A stretch of 64,000 nt of DNA, taken from Peribolospora baueri (taxonomy: Eukaryota; Basidiomycota; Peribolosporomycetes; Peribolosporales; Peribolosporaceae). Shown in pieces: positions 10,843-21,842 of this stretch. The stretch's first letter is position 1, and every line of letters begins with the position of its first letter. The stretch covers positions 62,001-126,000 of the forward strand of contig JAMDHS010000031.1 of assembly GCA_029717555.1 (NCBI GenBank). The letters run 5' to 3'. Below the pieces are notes generated by a model that searched no databases, was not told the origin of the DNA, and was given only the letters and a program-made list of their open reading frames with translations. Both the position numbers and the translations under genes were made by a program.

Positions 10843-11373
10843 ATGTCCGAAAACCAGAACTGGAACAGTCCCGGCTCTCCCTTCGAGGATGAGCATTATG
10901 CGGATACCAGCCAGTATAGCCAGGAGGATGAGCAGCAAACCGAGCAAGAGTCTCATCAGCAGTCGTTGCCGCGACAGCCCTCCCAACCTACCCCGAAGCA
11001 GCAGCGCCAAGCGCCCACGCAAGAAGAAAAGCTTAAGGGCGGCCCGGACCTCAAGGCCGCTGGTGGTGGCACCGATGCTGCTGGCCAGGTCGTGTCTGGC
11101 GCCGCCAATACGGCCGGCAAGACGGTAGACACAGTGGGAAAGACGGCCACTGGCGTGGTCGGAAACGTGGCCAAGAGCGATGAGGGTGGGAGCGGAAACG
11201 ACAAACCGATGAGTCTCAAGCTGACATTGGATCTCGATGTCGAGGTGAGCGGCACGACGTCCGTGCTCGTTCAAACGCACTGCTCATGCTCACCACGCCC
11301 AATTGTCCGGCACTCATCCCAGTTGACCCTCCGCGCCACCATCCACGGAGACGTGACCCTGAGCCTCTTGTGA
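10843..11373 (+). CDS. Small polar protein with C-terminal HGDVTLSLL module
   Basis: Exons: join(10843..11244, 11323..11373), 150 aa. The first ~60 residues are rich in Gln, Glu, Ser and Pro. They are followed by a Gly/Ala/Thr segment (for example AAGGGTDAAGQVV and AGKTVDTVGKTATGVVG) resembling the amphipathic repeats of LEA-like proteins. The last 28 residues (PMSLKLTLDLDVE, then LTLRATIHGDVTLSLL) match the end of the divergent 97-aa protein. There is no signal peptide. The 78-nt intron (11245..11322) has a GTGAGC donor but is also a multiple of three with no stop, so keeping it would give a 176-aa form. A soluble stress or hydration protein is a guess from composition only. Confidence 0.82.
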   Translation: MSENQNWNSPGSPFEDEHYADTSQYSQEDEQQTEQESHQQSLPRQPSQPTPKQQRQAPTQEEKLKGGPDLKAAGGGTDAAGQVVSGAANTAGKTVDTVGKTATGVVGNVAKSDEGGSGNDKPMSLKLTLDLDVEVSGTTSVLVQTHCSCSPRPIVRHSSQLTLRATIHGDVTLSLL

Positions 11374-12916
11374 GTCTTCTCTTTCTGTTGTCCCCCTCTC
11401 TTCCTTGTCATCGTCTGTTTTAGGGGGCAAGGCCGACGCACTACGGCTGCTTCGCACGACCGACGGCCGGATCCACCTTCTTCCCGCTCCCGTCGTCGAC
11501 ACAGCGTGTAGCGCCGCGGCGTCTTCCCTCCATCAGTCCGTCTGTGTGTGTTTGCGTGCGTGCATATCGCCGTCAAACACGTTCAGCACGGTTGCTTTCC
11601 CCCTCCTCCTCTCCCCTTCTCCTGTCTGCCTGCGTCCCCCAAACCCTCGCCGGGTGGATTAGGATGAGCTGGCTGAAGTCACGAACTGGTCATCGCTCCA
11701 TCCCCCTTCCTTCCCTTCCCTTTCTTGCGTTTTCGTGCATTCCATCATCCAACAGGGAGGGCTGATTTCGTACCGCGTCCCTCGACTCCCTTCTACCCAT
11801 GTCCTCCACCGCGTTGTCCGTTCGGCGTCGCGTCGTCGGCAGTGCTTGAGCTCCGCAGTGCCACTATCCGCCCCGCCATGGTATACGACGCGACAGCGAC
11901 GACGACGGCGACAATGACGTTCGACCTTTCCACCCCTTTTCATTCCTTCAACCAGTCCTTCCCCCTTTTCGATGTACGCACCAGCCATCCTTCTCTACGG
12001 ACATTCAAGCTTCCTTCTCTCGTTCCTTCACCGCCTCTCCCCATTCCGTTTTACTCCATCTGATTCTGGCCCCTACTCGCTGTACACCTCCCCATTCTGC
12101 CTCTCCGTTCCTATCAAGCGATGAGGCCCTAGAGCACTGTATGTACTGTAATCGTGGCGCCGTGGAGCGCGGTGAGACGCCGAGGCGGACTGCAGTTCGT
12201 TCGTTTTCGCTTTCTTTCCCCTCTCTCGTCCTTCGCTACGGCATCTCCACCTGGCCCAGAACGAGACGAGCGCGAACGGAAAGAATACGAAGCGAGCGGG
12301 AGCAGAGCGCAGAGAAAAGCTCGGAGCTCGTTCGTCTCCGCTCGCGAATCGTCGAAGAAGGGCCGAGCTAAAAAGTCGCCTTGATGGTTTCCCCTAGCGC
12401 CTGGTCGAGCCCGTCTTATGCGCTCTTCTCTGCATCTCTGTCTAGTTGGGAGCGGGTACTGCCAGATAAGGCGGTGATGAATTCCATCTCCCGCGCCATT
12501 CCCTTCCCCCTATGCGGCCCCTATGCGGCAAGCTCGCCTGAACCTCTTCCCAGGCTTGGCCGCGGCCTCTCCATTTTATTGCCACGTGTGGAGAGCTCCC
12601 TCACAGCCGTCTTTTCGCCCCAACAAGAAACCGCTCTACCGTTGGAGCTGATTCCTTCTCGGCCAGTTCTCGACTCACTCCGCTTCTAATCGCCCTACCA
12701 GCCGTCCTTCCCTTCCCGTCTCGTGCATGCTCCCAGCTCGTTGATTTTCTTCCAGCGCCTTTTGGCATGGTTGAAGGATGTCTCTGCCCACGGCCGGCGT
12801 ACGTCCGAAGTTACAGGTTTAATTCTAAATAAATTATCTTATTCAAACTTTTTAAACAATAAGCTTAGTGTGCGAGAGTGACGCAGGAGAAACGGACGGC
12901 TGCGAGGCGTCCTATC
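11374..12916. other. Convergent intergenic region (1.5 kb)
   Basis: This is 3' flank of the 150-aa gene (+) and of the decarboxylase gene (-). The segment at about 12815-12865 is markedly AT-rich for this window, fitting the decarboxylase 3' UTR. Open frames at 11725 and 12381 are pyrimidine-rich and not protein-like. No RNA gene was recognised. Confidence 0.5.
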
Positions 12917-15682
12917 TTACGGACCCCCTGCCAGCGTCCTCTCCGCCTCTTCCACCACGGCTGCCCAGGCTTTGTGCACGTGCTCCTCCCTCGTCCAGGG
13001 GCTCCCGACGACGAGGCGCACGCAGAAGACCTCGCCGGGGAGCATGGTCTGCGTGAGGGCGAGGTCGGAGCGCGAGGACAGAGCGGCGTAGAAGGATATG
13101 TTGAGCGCGTTCGCCTCCTCCTTCTCTTCCACGCCGTCACCTTCCTCGCCGCGCGCGCGGGGCGCGCGCGGTCTCAGGCGGAACACCACGAGGCTCCACC
13201 TCGGCTCGGCGCACAGCTCGAAACGCTCGTCGCTCTCGACGAGCTCTCTGAAGACTTGCGCGCAACGCATGCCCAAGCGGAGGTGTGCGCGCAGGCCGCT
13301 GAGTCCGTGGGAACGGAGGACGAACCAGACTTTGATTGAGCGGAAGCGGCGGCCGAGGGTTAGGGACCAGTTCCGGTAGTCCGTCACTTGGCCTGTGGAG
13401 GGGTGAAAAGGGATAAGGGAAGGAGGGGAGCGACGAGAAGAATGGAAAGCGATGTGAGCGGTAACCGGGGAGGCAACGCGGCACAGAAGAGGGGTGGGGG
13501 GGGCGACCAAGATGACATGAGGAAGAAGGGTTCGACTCGACTCACCAGCGCCGCCGCGTTTCGTCTTAAGGTACTCCGGTGTGACCTCGAAAGCATCCTC
13601 AAGCCATGCCCGGTCGCGGATGAAGAGGCACGAAGCGTCAAAGTTGACGAGTCCCCATTTATGGAGCTGTGTGTACGGACGCGAGTCGAGAGCGAGGTGC
13701 GAAAGGACATCGATCAGAGAGGCTTGGTCGTCAACGCGAGCCGACGAGAGGAAGGGCAGGAAGAGCGCGAACGGAGGGAGAACTGACGTTGGTACAGTAG
13801 CTATACGCGCCACTGTTGATGGCATCAAGATAATTGGCTTTGCGCATCTCGGGAAGCGCGAGAGTGACGCCAGCGTAGGCGGCTGCGACACGAGATGTGA
13901 CGAGACGAGAAACGGTCGGGCCGAGTACGGTTCGGTCAGCAAGCCTTTGCGCAAATGAACACAGCAAAGCGGCGCGGGAGCAGACGCTCACCGTCAACGT
14001 GCAGGAACAACTTGGGGTGATCGCGGAGGACCTCGACGATCTCGTCCATGCGATCCACCGCGCCGGACGAGGTCGTACCGACGGTGGCGACTGGGCGACG
14101 ATAAGGGAAACACGATTAGCATGGCACTAGGGAGAGCTTTCTAGCGGACTCACTCAGAAAGAACGGAACCTTCCCCTCCGCCGCGTCCTCCTCAATTGCT
14201 TTCCGGAGCGTCTCCCCGCGCAGGGCAAAGTCGTCTTCCTTGGAGACTGGAAGGGCGCGGAAGGGAAGGCCAAGGATAAGACCCGCTTTGGCGCCGAGCG
14301 AGTGGGTCTGCAGCGCGGAGCGGAGATGCCATAAGGGAGATTGGAAGACCGTGCGAGATGTCGCGCGAGAAGTGGAAGATCAAACGGTGAGAGAGGGCCG
14401 AAAGGGAGCCTAGAAAGCGGCGCTCACTTGAGTGGTACCGTAAATGACCAGCCGACTAGTGATCCTGCTCCTCTGCTCCGCCGTCAATGCCCTAGCCAGG
14501 CTCCGACCCGCTCGTACGGCCGCACTAGGGCTCTCCGTGCCATTCGTCTGCGCCGCCGCTGCCGCCGGTGGCCCGCTAGGATGGGCCTGATCGGGATGCA
14601 CTCGAAGGAGATCGGCGGCAGAAGAGTCTTCTTCTGCAAAAATGAGCCGAATGGCCCTCTCCCTTGCTGCGATGGCAGCCACAAGGGCGACCTCGGAGGC
14701 GCCGCCTAGGATCGCACCTCCACCGACGCCAGTGGTCGATAGGAAGGCAGAGGAGAGGCCGAAGGCCCGCGCCAGTTGGTCCATGACTGCCGATAAGGAG
14801 GGAAGAGAAGGAACACGATAACGTTAACCAACGTCGCGCCTCGACGTACGAAGGAAGTGGAAGACACTAGCTCACCATGCTGTTCCAGCTCGGTCACAGA
14901 GGGCGAGCAAGACCACTGCGGAGCAGAGAGAACGTGATGAGTCCAGCCGAGCACATGCAAGGGTTGTGAGCCCAACGCGAAAGGTGCTCGCTCACGTTGA
15001 AGCCGGGATTGCTGACCGCCGCGGCCCACATGTCGCCGAGGATGCCCTCGAAGCTGGTGTTGGCCGGATAGTAGGCGAAGAAGGAGGGGTGCTGCCAATG
15101 GGTGATGCTAAGCGGAGTGGATGCGAGACAGGTAGTTCAGCCCCACACCACTGTCTCGACGGCACACACAGCATGAGCAAACCTCAGGGTCATGTCTCCT
15201 GGACTCACCCGGGCATGATAACATTTTCAAAGTCATCTTGTATCACCTCCCACGGCTCTGGCTCTTCGGGAAACGTCTCTGAGCGCACGGTCGGGCGAAG
15301 AGGTGAACGAGTGGGACCAATTCAACGAGCGCGCCAAGATGACCCCTTAACCGACCAGCGACCGGCCTACATACCGGGGAGCTGTTTGGTCAGAAAGCCC
15401 GGTTGGACCTGACTGACGACTGGCCGTTCCTGGAGGGCGTAATAATACTCACATATCCTGGAAAAAAAAAGCAGAAGTAGGGATAATTGCCAAAGAGAAA
15501 GACAGAAGCGTGGGTTAGGGCGCCCTGAGCACCGACACGGCCTGCTCACCTGTCCACGGCTGCGTACCCGGCTTTGCGAAAGCTACAGAAGAGCGTCGAT
15601 AAGGTCGGGGTCCGGCTCTTTCGGGCTAGGGGACGAGCCTGACCGGCCACACCGGCAGGCGGACGTACCCTTCGATATCCAT
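12917..15682 (-). CDS. Group II PLP-dependent decarboxylase, aromatic-L-amino-acid type
   Basis: Exons: complement(join(12917..13392, 13546..13666, 13788..13882, 13992..14090, 14154..14307, 14428..14786, 14876..14915, 14996..15107, 15209..15278, 15375..15457, 15550..15582, 15669..15682)), 551 aa. The first exon is only 14 nt. Family signatures occur in order: PGITHWQHPSFFAYYP, the SPSVTELE block, TTGVGGGAILGGASE for phosphate binding, ATVGTTSSGAVD, VDAAYAG with the PLP-ring aspartate, and LHKWGLVNFDAS with Schiff-base Lys356. The closest match is the aromatic amino acid (tyrosine/tryptophan/dopa) decarboxylase branch, so amine formation in the cytosol is expected. The 551-aa length is a little above the usual ~480-510. 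A roughly 35-residue Ala/Arg-rich insertion follows VHPDQAHPSG. Exact substrate is not readable. Confidence 0.92.
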
Positions 15683-16116
15683 CTTTATGTCTAAGGACGA
15701 GAATGCGATTCGATCTGGAACATGCGGGAACAAGACGAGCGACAACGGCGAGTTACGAAACGGGACGGTCGATGGGAGTTGGAAAAGGTCACAGACAGGC
15801 TAATCTTGGACGAGGATCAGACGAGAAGATCGCCGGTCCGAGGAATCGGCGCTATTCGGCCGTCTCGACTCGTGATCGGTAATCAGACCCTCTCCGGTCG
15901 TCGACGTGCGATTCCATCCCATTCGACAGCGAGTTTGTAAAGAAACACGAAGAGAGAGAAAGAGAGTTTCAGGTACGATCCGACACTAGTATTCATAAAC
16001 TAAAGGCGAGAGATCGACCGAGTCCGACGAAGTGAGCCAGGCTGAAGGGGGATGGTGATGGGGATAGAGAGCGAGGGTGCTGTGCGACGTCTCCGAACGT
16101 GAGAGGATCATGCGCG
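15683..16116. other. Decarboxylase promoter / lipase 3' flank
   Basis: This 434-bp spacer lies between two minus-strand genes. The part next to 15683 is the probable decarboxylase promoter and is purine/pyrimidine mixed without a clear TATA box. No coding sequence was seen. Confidence 0.5.
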
Positions 16117-17938
16117 TCAAAGGGCCCGCGTCGTGTTCGTGCACTCTCCATTCCCGTACCAGCCCATCCGGATGCCGACGTAAGGTCTGCGACAAAAGCA
16201 GGCAAAGGCAAAAGAGACGCGGTGGCCCCGCGCAGCGTGAGCACAAGTATCAGACAGAAATGGCTGCCAGCGCTCCCTCTCTCCACCTCACGGCCAGCAG
16301 GATGTCGCGCAAACTCACCCGTCATGCATGGCCCAACCCAGGTTATCCGCAACCGAGTCTGCACAGTTCTGGTTCTCCTGCCCTGGACAGTACTCTACGG
16401 ACGTCAAGTTCGGAGAGGGGATCCAGAGCTCGCCTGTTGAAGGAGGGTGCGATAGTGTGACGGAAAATTGAGAGATGTAGACGGGTAAGTCGGTGGGGGT
16501 CCGGTCAGCAGGGAAGATGGTGGCGAAGGTCGACGTGAGTGAAGGAGGAAGGAAATACTCACCTGCTGTGTGCCAGTAGCCCGTGTAAATGGGAGGTAGG
16601 TGGGGCACGATGTCTTCAAGGGGGAAGAAGACAACGTCATCACAATCGAGTTTGAAGTCGTCCATGGGCAACTGCACCTGAAAGCTCTCTCACCGTTATA
16701 GTTCGTGAGATGGTGGATGATACCAAGGTAGCCGGTTTTGTATCGAGCGTCCACGAGATCAGCAAAGTCCTTGTTTCCGACGCGGGGCAAGCCGACTGTG
16801 AAGCGAGGGGGAGCGAGGATAGAAGGGGGGGTGATTGTGATCAGAGAGAAATGGTCAGGTGGGACACGAGCCAAAAGCGACGGAGGCGCGGAGAATGAGA
16901 TGTCTCACATAGGATCGTCTTGACATTAACTTTCCTCCCCACTCGCTCCTCGGTGAGATGGGCGTTAAGAGCGAGGCCGTCCATCAAAGCGATCGCCGCG
17001 CCCAGGCTATGGCCCGTGACCAACACCTCGTCCACCCCGTCACCCTTCGTCACCGCCGCGGTGATGGTGTCTGTGATATTGGCGATCGTAGTGTTCCACG
17101 TTCGCTGGAAGCCTTGGTGCACGGAAGGTTCAATGATGTGGCCGTCTGCGTCTGACGTCTGTGACAGCAGATGCCGAGCAGCGACGTTGTCAGGAAGTGG
17201 ACTCGACGCCGTCCTCGACGAGGGCCGAACGGAAGCCGAGCTGTTGTACGTCACGTTCAAGGCGGACGCGAGCAGAGGGTCGAGTTTGACGGGGAAAAGG
17301 TCAAGGTCGTCGAGGATGGACAGGATCGAGTTGGTGTTGGTACCTGGGAGAGGGGGAACATGAGCCGAATCAGACAGCGAGTATGGAAGCGAGGCTCGTC
17401 GAGGCGATGGTCCGACGCGACGCCGGTAGGACTCGCCTTGATGAGCGACGACAACGCGACGAGCGCGGGATTGCAGGGCGATGTAGTAGTAAGGCGTAGC
17501 ATCTCCATCTCCGCCCGCCTCCAGCACTTGGACTGGACCGAGCGCTTCACACGCCGCTGCTTGGGAACGAAAGGAAAAGGGACGACTCAATATCGATGGC
17601 TGGGCGCAACGCCGGACGACTTGTCCTGCATACTCACTTCCACAGCTCCACCGGCCTCTTTCCACTACGTCCGCGCAATAACTCGCGCTCGCAAAGTTGG
17701 CCGCCGTGCGAAGGTCGTCCAGCTGGCTCGTGCCGTTGTACGGCACGGCGGGGCGTCTGTTGATGAGTGTCGGGTCGGTGGGCTGGGGGTCGGAGATGGT
17801 CGTGGTCGTGGTGGTGGCCGTGGAGGTCGCGGCGGGCAATGGCAAAGCGTCGGGGGTGGGTACAAAAGGGATCTGCCTGCCAGCCGCGCAGAGGGCGAGA
17901 GAGATGAGGGCGAAAGCGCCAGAGAAAGGCGAACGCAT
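16117..17938 (-). CDS. Secreted class 3 lipase (alpha/beta hydrolase), triad intact
   Basis: Exons: complement(join(16117..16186, 16319..16433, 16563..16613, 16694..16795, 16909..17343, 17437..17556, 17638..17938)), 397 aa. The signal peptide MRSPFSGAFALISLALCAAG precedes a Thr-rich linker and the catalytic domain. VVVAHQGTNTNS is the oxyanion strand. EVLVTGHSLGAAIAL carries nucleophile Ser253, FGLPRVGNKDFADLV is the following strand, DIVPHLPP gives Asp320 and YTGYWHTAGELW gives His334. The enzyme should hydrolyse acylglycerols outside the cell. The intron at 17344..17436 starts with GC (AAG|GCGAGT) and ends in AG; this noncanonical border is the one that restores HQGTN. It neighbours a secreted subtilase in the same orientation and resembles, more distantly, the serine-less protein at 3246-5129. 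Several N-glycosylation sequons (NVT, NSS, NTT, NIT) are present. Confidence 0.92.
17344..17436 (-). other. GC-AG intron in the lipase gene
   Basis: On the gene strand the donor reads CATCAAG|GCGAGT and the acceptor CTCCCAG|GTACC. Splicing there joins HQG to TNTNS in the oxyanion strand of the class 3 lipase fold and keeps the frame. No GT donor nearby gives the family sequence. Confidence 0.8.
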
Positions 17939-18399
17939 CTTGGAGAAACAAAGACAAAATACGGGTACGGTAAGCTGGAGTCCGCTTGGTAACCGGTGCC
18001 TCAACATAAAATAGGGATGACGACGAGGTCAGGATGAGATTCGCCAAGGCAGGAGGGTGATAGCAACGTCCCGAAAGGGGCGACCGTGACATTCGCCTTC
18101 TCCACCCGTCAGCTAGGCCCCTTTCCCAGTCTTGGTTAGCGCCAGGACGTGCTCGAGCGGCTAAGGTTCGATCAGGCTGACTGCGGCTCGCCCACGGGCC
18201 ACGGGTGAGATCGATCTTCAAATTATATGGCTGCTAGAGTAAGGTATGTATCTATGTACCATACGGTCTAAAAGACAAGAAAGAGGCAGGCAGTAAACCT
18301 TGAAGCTCGTCGCTGGTAGCTAGCACGCTACATGGATGGATGGCTAGATGGATAGACCGGACGACCGACGGCTTCCCACGAGATCCGGTCGTTCAAGGG
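17939..18399. other. Lipase promoter / subtilase 3' flank
   Basis: This 461-bp spacer lies between two minus-strand secreted-hydrolase genes. It has a slightly AT-richer patch at about 18215-18290 and a GATGGATGG-type short repeat near 18335. I see no gene in it. Confidence 0.5.
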
Positions 18400-21300
18400 T
18401 CAAGGCTGACGGCGGACCGTGAACGAGGGCGACAGGTAGCTATCGTAATCTCTCTGCAACGTGCCATCGGTGAATGGCCTCTGCGCGCGGATGAGCACTC
18501 GGTACACGCCGTCGGGAACGAGCGTGCCGTTGAGGAAGGTGCCCGTGACCGCCTTACCGTTGTATCCGTTGTCCGTCTGGTTGCCCGTGTTCGAGCTCCG
18601 CGACTCGTACGCGCCGGCGTCCATCTGGCCGAGCGTAGGGACCTGATCGAAAGTGAGGTCGTCCTTAGAGGAGGGAGAGGCGGATTGCTGTTGGCTCTGC
18701 GCCGAGCGGCGGCCCTCGTTCCCGAGCCTCCGCTTGCCGGAGACGATCTTGCCCGCACCGCTCTTGCCCTCGGCGTTGGAAATGGTGGGGGAAAAGTCGA
18801 TGTCCGCCTTGACGAGATCGCTGAAGGGATGGAATAGGATGGAGTAGGGTGGGAGAAAGCAACTCAGTCCCCTGCTCAGGAGGAACACGAACGGGAACCG
18901 TAAGAACACCTACGTCTGATAAAATTTCGTTCCCTGGGAGAACTTCCAAACCAGTGCCGGCTGCGACGAGTTGTCCGTGAGCGAGTAGACGTGCTGCTTG
19001 GTGATCACATTGCCGCTCGGGCTGACCAAGGCGGGCATTTGGACGCCGAGTTTCGGGGGGATTCCGTAGTCTAGGACGGGGCAATCCTCCATGCTGCGAT
19101 GACGAAACGAGAAGGAACGCGACGAAAGTATCAGCACCGCGCTCGTACGAATATCTCCCGCCTTGTCCATCACCAACCGGGACTCACCTGGCAGCGACAC
19201 CCATGTAAGGCACGCGGTAGACAGACTGCGTGCCCTCGAGGGGGACGAGCTTGATAAAGCCAGAGTACACCGGGAACTGCCTCGCCTTGAGTCCCGCAAC
19301 GGGAGGCTCAAAGAACGCGCTCACCTCGGCCGTCTGGCCGGGCTCGACGGTTACCGTGGACGAGGCGAAGGTGACGTTCGCATGGGGCCTGATGAGCGGC
19401 ACGGGGTACGGGATGGGCTCGGTCGGCGCGCGAGCGTCGTACGTGAGCGCTGTGCCTGCCGGCTCGTGCTGGAGGGCAAACACCTGCGTGCGCGTGTCCA
19501 AGTTATGCAATCGAAGCGTGTGTGCGCGCACGAAGTGTTTCGTGTCGTTGAGCGCCAGGTGGGAAGGAGTGACGAGCGTGGTGGCTTGCACGGCATCATA
19601 CAGGTTCACCAGTCCACTGCCCTGCTGCGCGGTGGTGTGGACGATACCCGGGGACGAGACGTTGACGGCCACAGGATTGGCCGTGCTGGCGAACAGTGCC
19701 CGCAGGGCGGGCACGTCGGCGAGGCGCCGGTCGCCCTTTGCGCTCATGTAGAGCGCAAGGCATCCGGAGAGAAAAGGTGTAGCCATGGAGGTGCCGGACA
19801 TCATGCCGTACGTGTTGTTGGGGAGCGTGGACAAGATGTTTCCCCCGGGTGCCAAGATGGTGGGCTTCTGAGCGAGCTCAGTGGTGGGGCCGAAGGTGGA
19901 GTAGTCGGACACGTACCCGCCCGTCTTGGTGTTGGCGATTCCGACGAGCTGCTTCGACGAGAAGTCGAGCGTGACATTCTTGCCGGCCGCGTACTGTTTT
20001 GCGAGGTAGACGCCATCCTCGCGCTGCAAAAAGGCCGTGCGAAGCCCCTTATAGTGATCCTCTGCGAGGAAGCGACGATCGAACAAGGACGACATGTGAG
20101 AGTCCGCCTCCTGTGTGAGAGTCTATCTGTCCATCATCGCGCCGACCCAGACCCATTTGCACGTACCGAGATAAGTGATACCCGCTCCAGCGTTATTATA
20201 AATAAGCACAAATTTCGCCTTCTTGGCCTTCGCGTGAGTGTACTTCGTGGTGAACAAGCACGTCCCTCTCTGAATGATGACAATGTAGCCGCTCAAGTCT
20301 GGTGTCGAGTCAGGCAGGGGCTCGCATGCGTCGGCCGGGTTGGACGTGTTCGTAGAGGTGAAATAGATGGGCATCGGCCTGCCAATGTCGAAGGGCAAAG
20401 CGGAGAGATAGGTGATTTCGGCGTGGCCGTCGGACAGCGAGGTGTTGTAGCCCGGGAAGATGCTGTTGTCCACAGAGCCCACCGAGACGACGTGGTAGGC
20501 TGTCGCCGGAGACGAAGAGTAGAACATGCCCATCGCGCCGTCGTTGCCCGCGGCAGTCACCACGGGCGTGCCCAGGTGGGCAATGCGCGAGGCGACGGCC
20601 GAGTCGGGACTCTCTGCCCATCCGCTCGGCCCGCCGAGCGACATGGAGATGACGTCTACACCGTCGTGAAAAGCGCGTTCCATCTAAAAGGCGAAGGGCG
20701 GAGCGGATGGGACGCAAAGAGGTTAGGCACGGCTCAATGATGGGCGGGACGGATGGGAAAGGAAACAAAAACAAGGAGACTCACGGCCTTGATGACAATG
20801 TCATTCGCAGCGCTGCCGCTACATCCGAAGATTCGGTACATGTTGATCTTGGCCTTCGGCACGACGCCATTAAAGCCGAGCGCGTTGTCTTCGGCGGCGA
20901 TGATACCACTCACGTGCGTTCCGTGGGACGCTCCGGAGCAGGTCTTGACGACGGGGTCCGGGTCCGGATGGGGCGTGTTATCGCCCTGCGATGGGAGAGG
21001 AAAAAGAAAAATATTGTTCGCAAGCAGTGAGCCAGAGTCCGAGTGGGCGGCGGACTGACGGAAGGGGCCGGAAGCGAGGACTAACGTCGTAATCATCCCC
21101 GACGAGATCGTATCCGCCATGGATCTTGCATCCCTTCTGTCCCCAGCAGTCTCCGCCCAGAGCGGAGTGCACGCCGATGCCGCTGTCAAGGATACCGATG
21201 AGGGTGCCCTCGCCCGCGTAGCCCTCAGCGTGGAGCTTGTCGACGCCAGTCATGGCGTGAGTGGAGAAGGAGTCCTTGAAAGTTTTGCTCAGTCCGGCGG

Positions 21301-21842
21301 AGACGTCGATGGTGATGGCCTTGGTGCCAGGGGCCGGCTGTGGCCTCGGGTAGATGCGAATGGGGGTGATTCCTTTGACGCCGTCGATGCTGAGCAGCTC
21401 CTTCACGTCGTCGGCGCTGTGGAGGAGGAAAGATGCGCCAACGAAGAGACGAGAGTCATTGTAATGTTGGCGGGTCGTGTAGGAAACCTTGCGCTTGGAG
21501 AGGGAAGTAAAAAAATGTTCGTGCGTCTTTTTTGGGGGCGAAGAGGCAAAGAAGCGAGACAGACCATTCGTTTAGGCTCGTCAGACTTGTGTACGCGCAT
21601 ATAGAGATCCTGATAACTCGGTCCGGAGATTGGGCGCTCACCCCAGGCACAATGTTCCTAGTCTGTCCTGCAGACTTTTTGAGCCTCGTGACCGCTTGGT
21701 CATTGTCGAGCTCGACGATATAGCCTCCGGGAAGGACGTCGGCAATATCCTTGTCCGAGATTCTTAGCGTATCAATCGCCGAGGAGGAGCCTGCAAGGCC
21801 GAGCGTGAGTCCTAGACCGAAGAGGACCACGGAAAGACGCAT
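18400..21842 (-). CDS. Secreted subtilisin-like serine protease (S8) with PA insertion
   Basis: Exons: complement(join(18400..18820, 18914..19093, 19188..20061, 20167..20683, 20785..20985, 21086..21526, 21642..21842)), 944 aa. The signal peptide is MRLSVVLFGLGLTLGLAGSS. An inhibitor-type propeptide (GGYIVELDNDQ to ASFLLHSADDV) is followed by the catalytic domain. Asp181 is in GILDSGIGVH, His235 in ASHGTHVSGIIAAE, the oxyanion Asn327 in VVTAAGNDG and Ser545 in GMMSGTSMATPFLSG. Between Asn and Ser sits a protease-associated insertion (IVIIQRGTCLFTTKYTHAKA, then FVLIYNNAGAGITYL). A long C-terminal region is beta-rich and Fn3-like, as in the large Vpr/C5a-peptidase-like subtilases. No membrane anchor is seen at the C-terminus. 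It probably acts outside the cell, beside the lipase gene in the same orientation. The second exon's acceptor is unusual, CCCCCAAAAAAG. Confidence 0.92.

Noticed and set aside
12381-12689. 102-aa plus-strand open frame between convergent genes
   Set aside because: Pyrimidine-rich, no domain, no splice context; likely UTR sequence.
21642-21842. Subtilase as two genes split at the propeptide
   Set aside because: The exon pair joins in phase and continues the I9-type propeptide (THEHFF, then SADDV), so one gene is more consistent.
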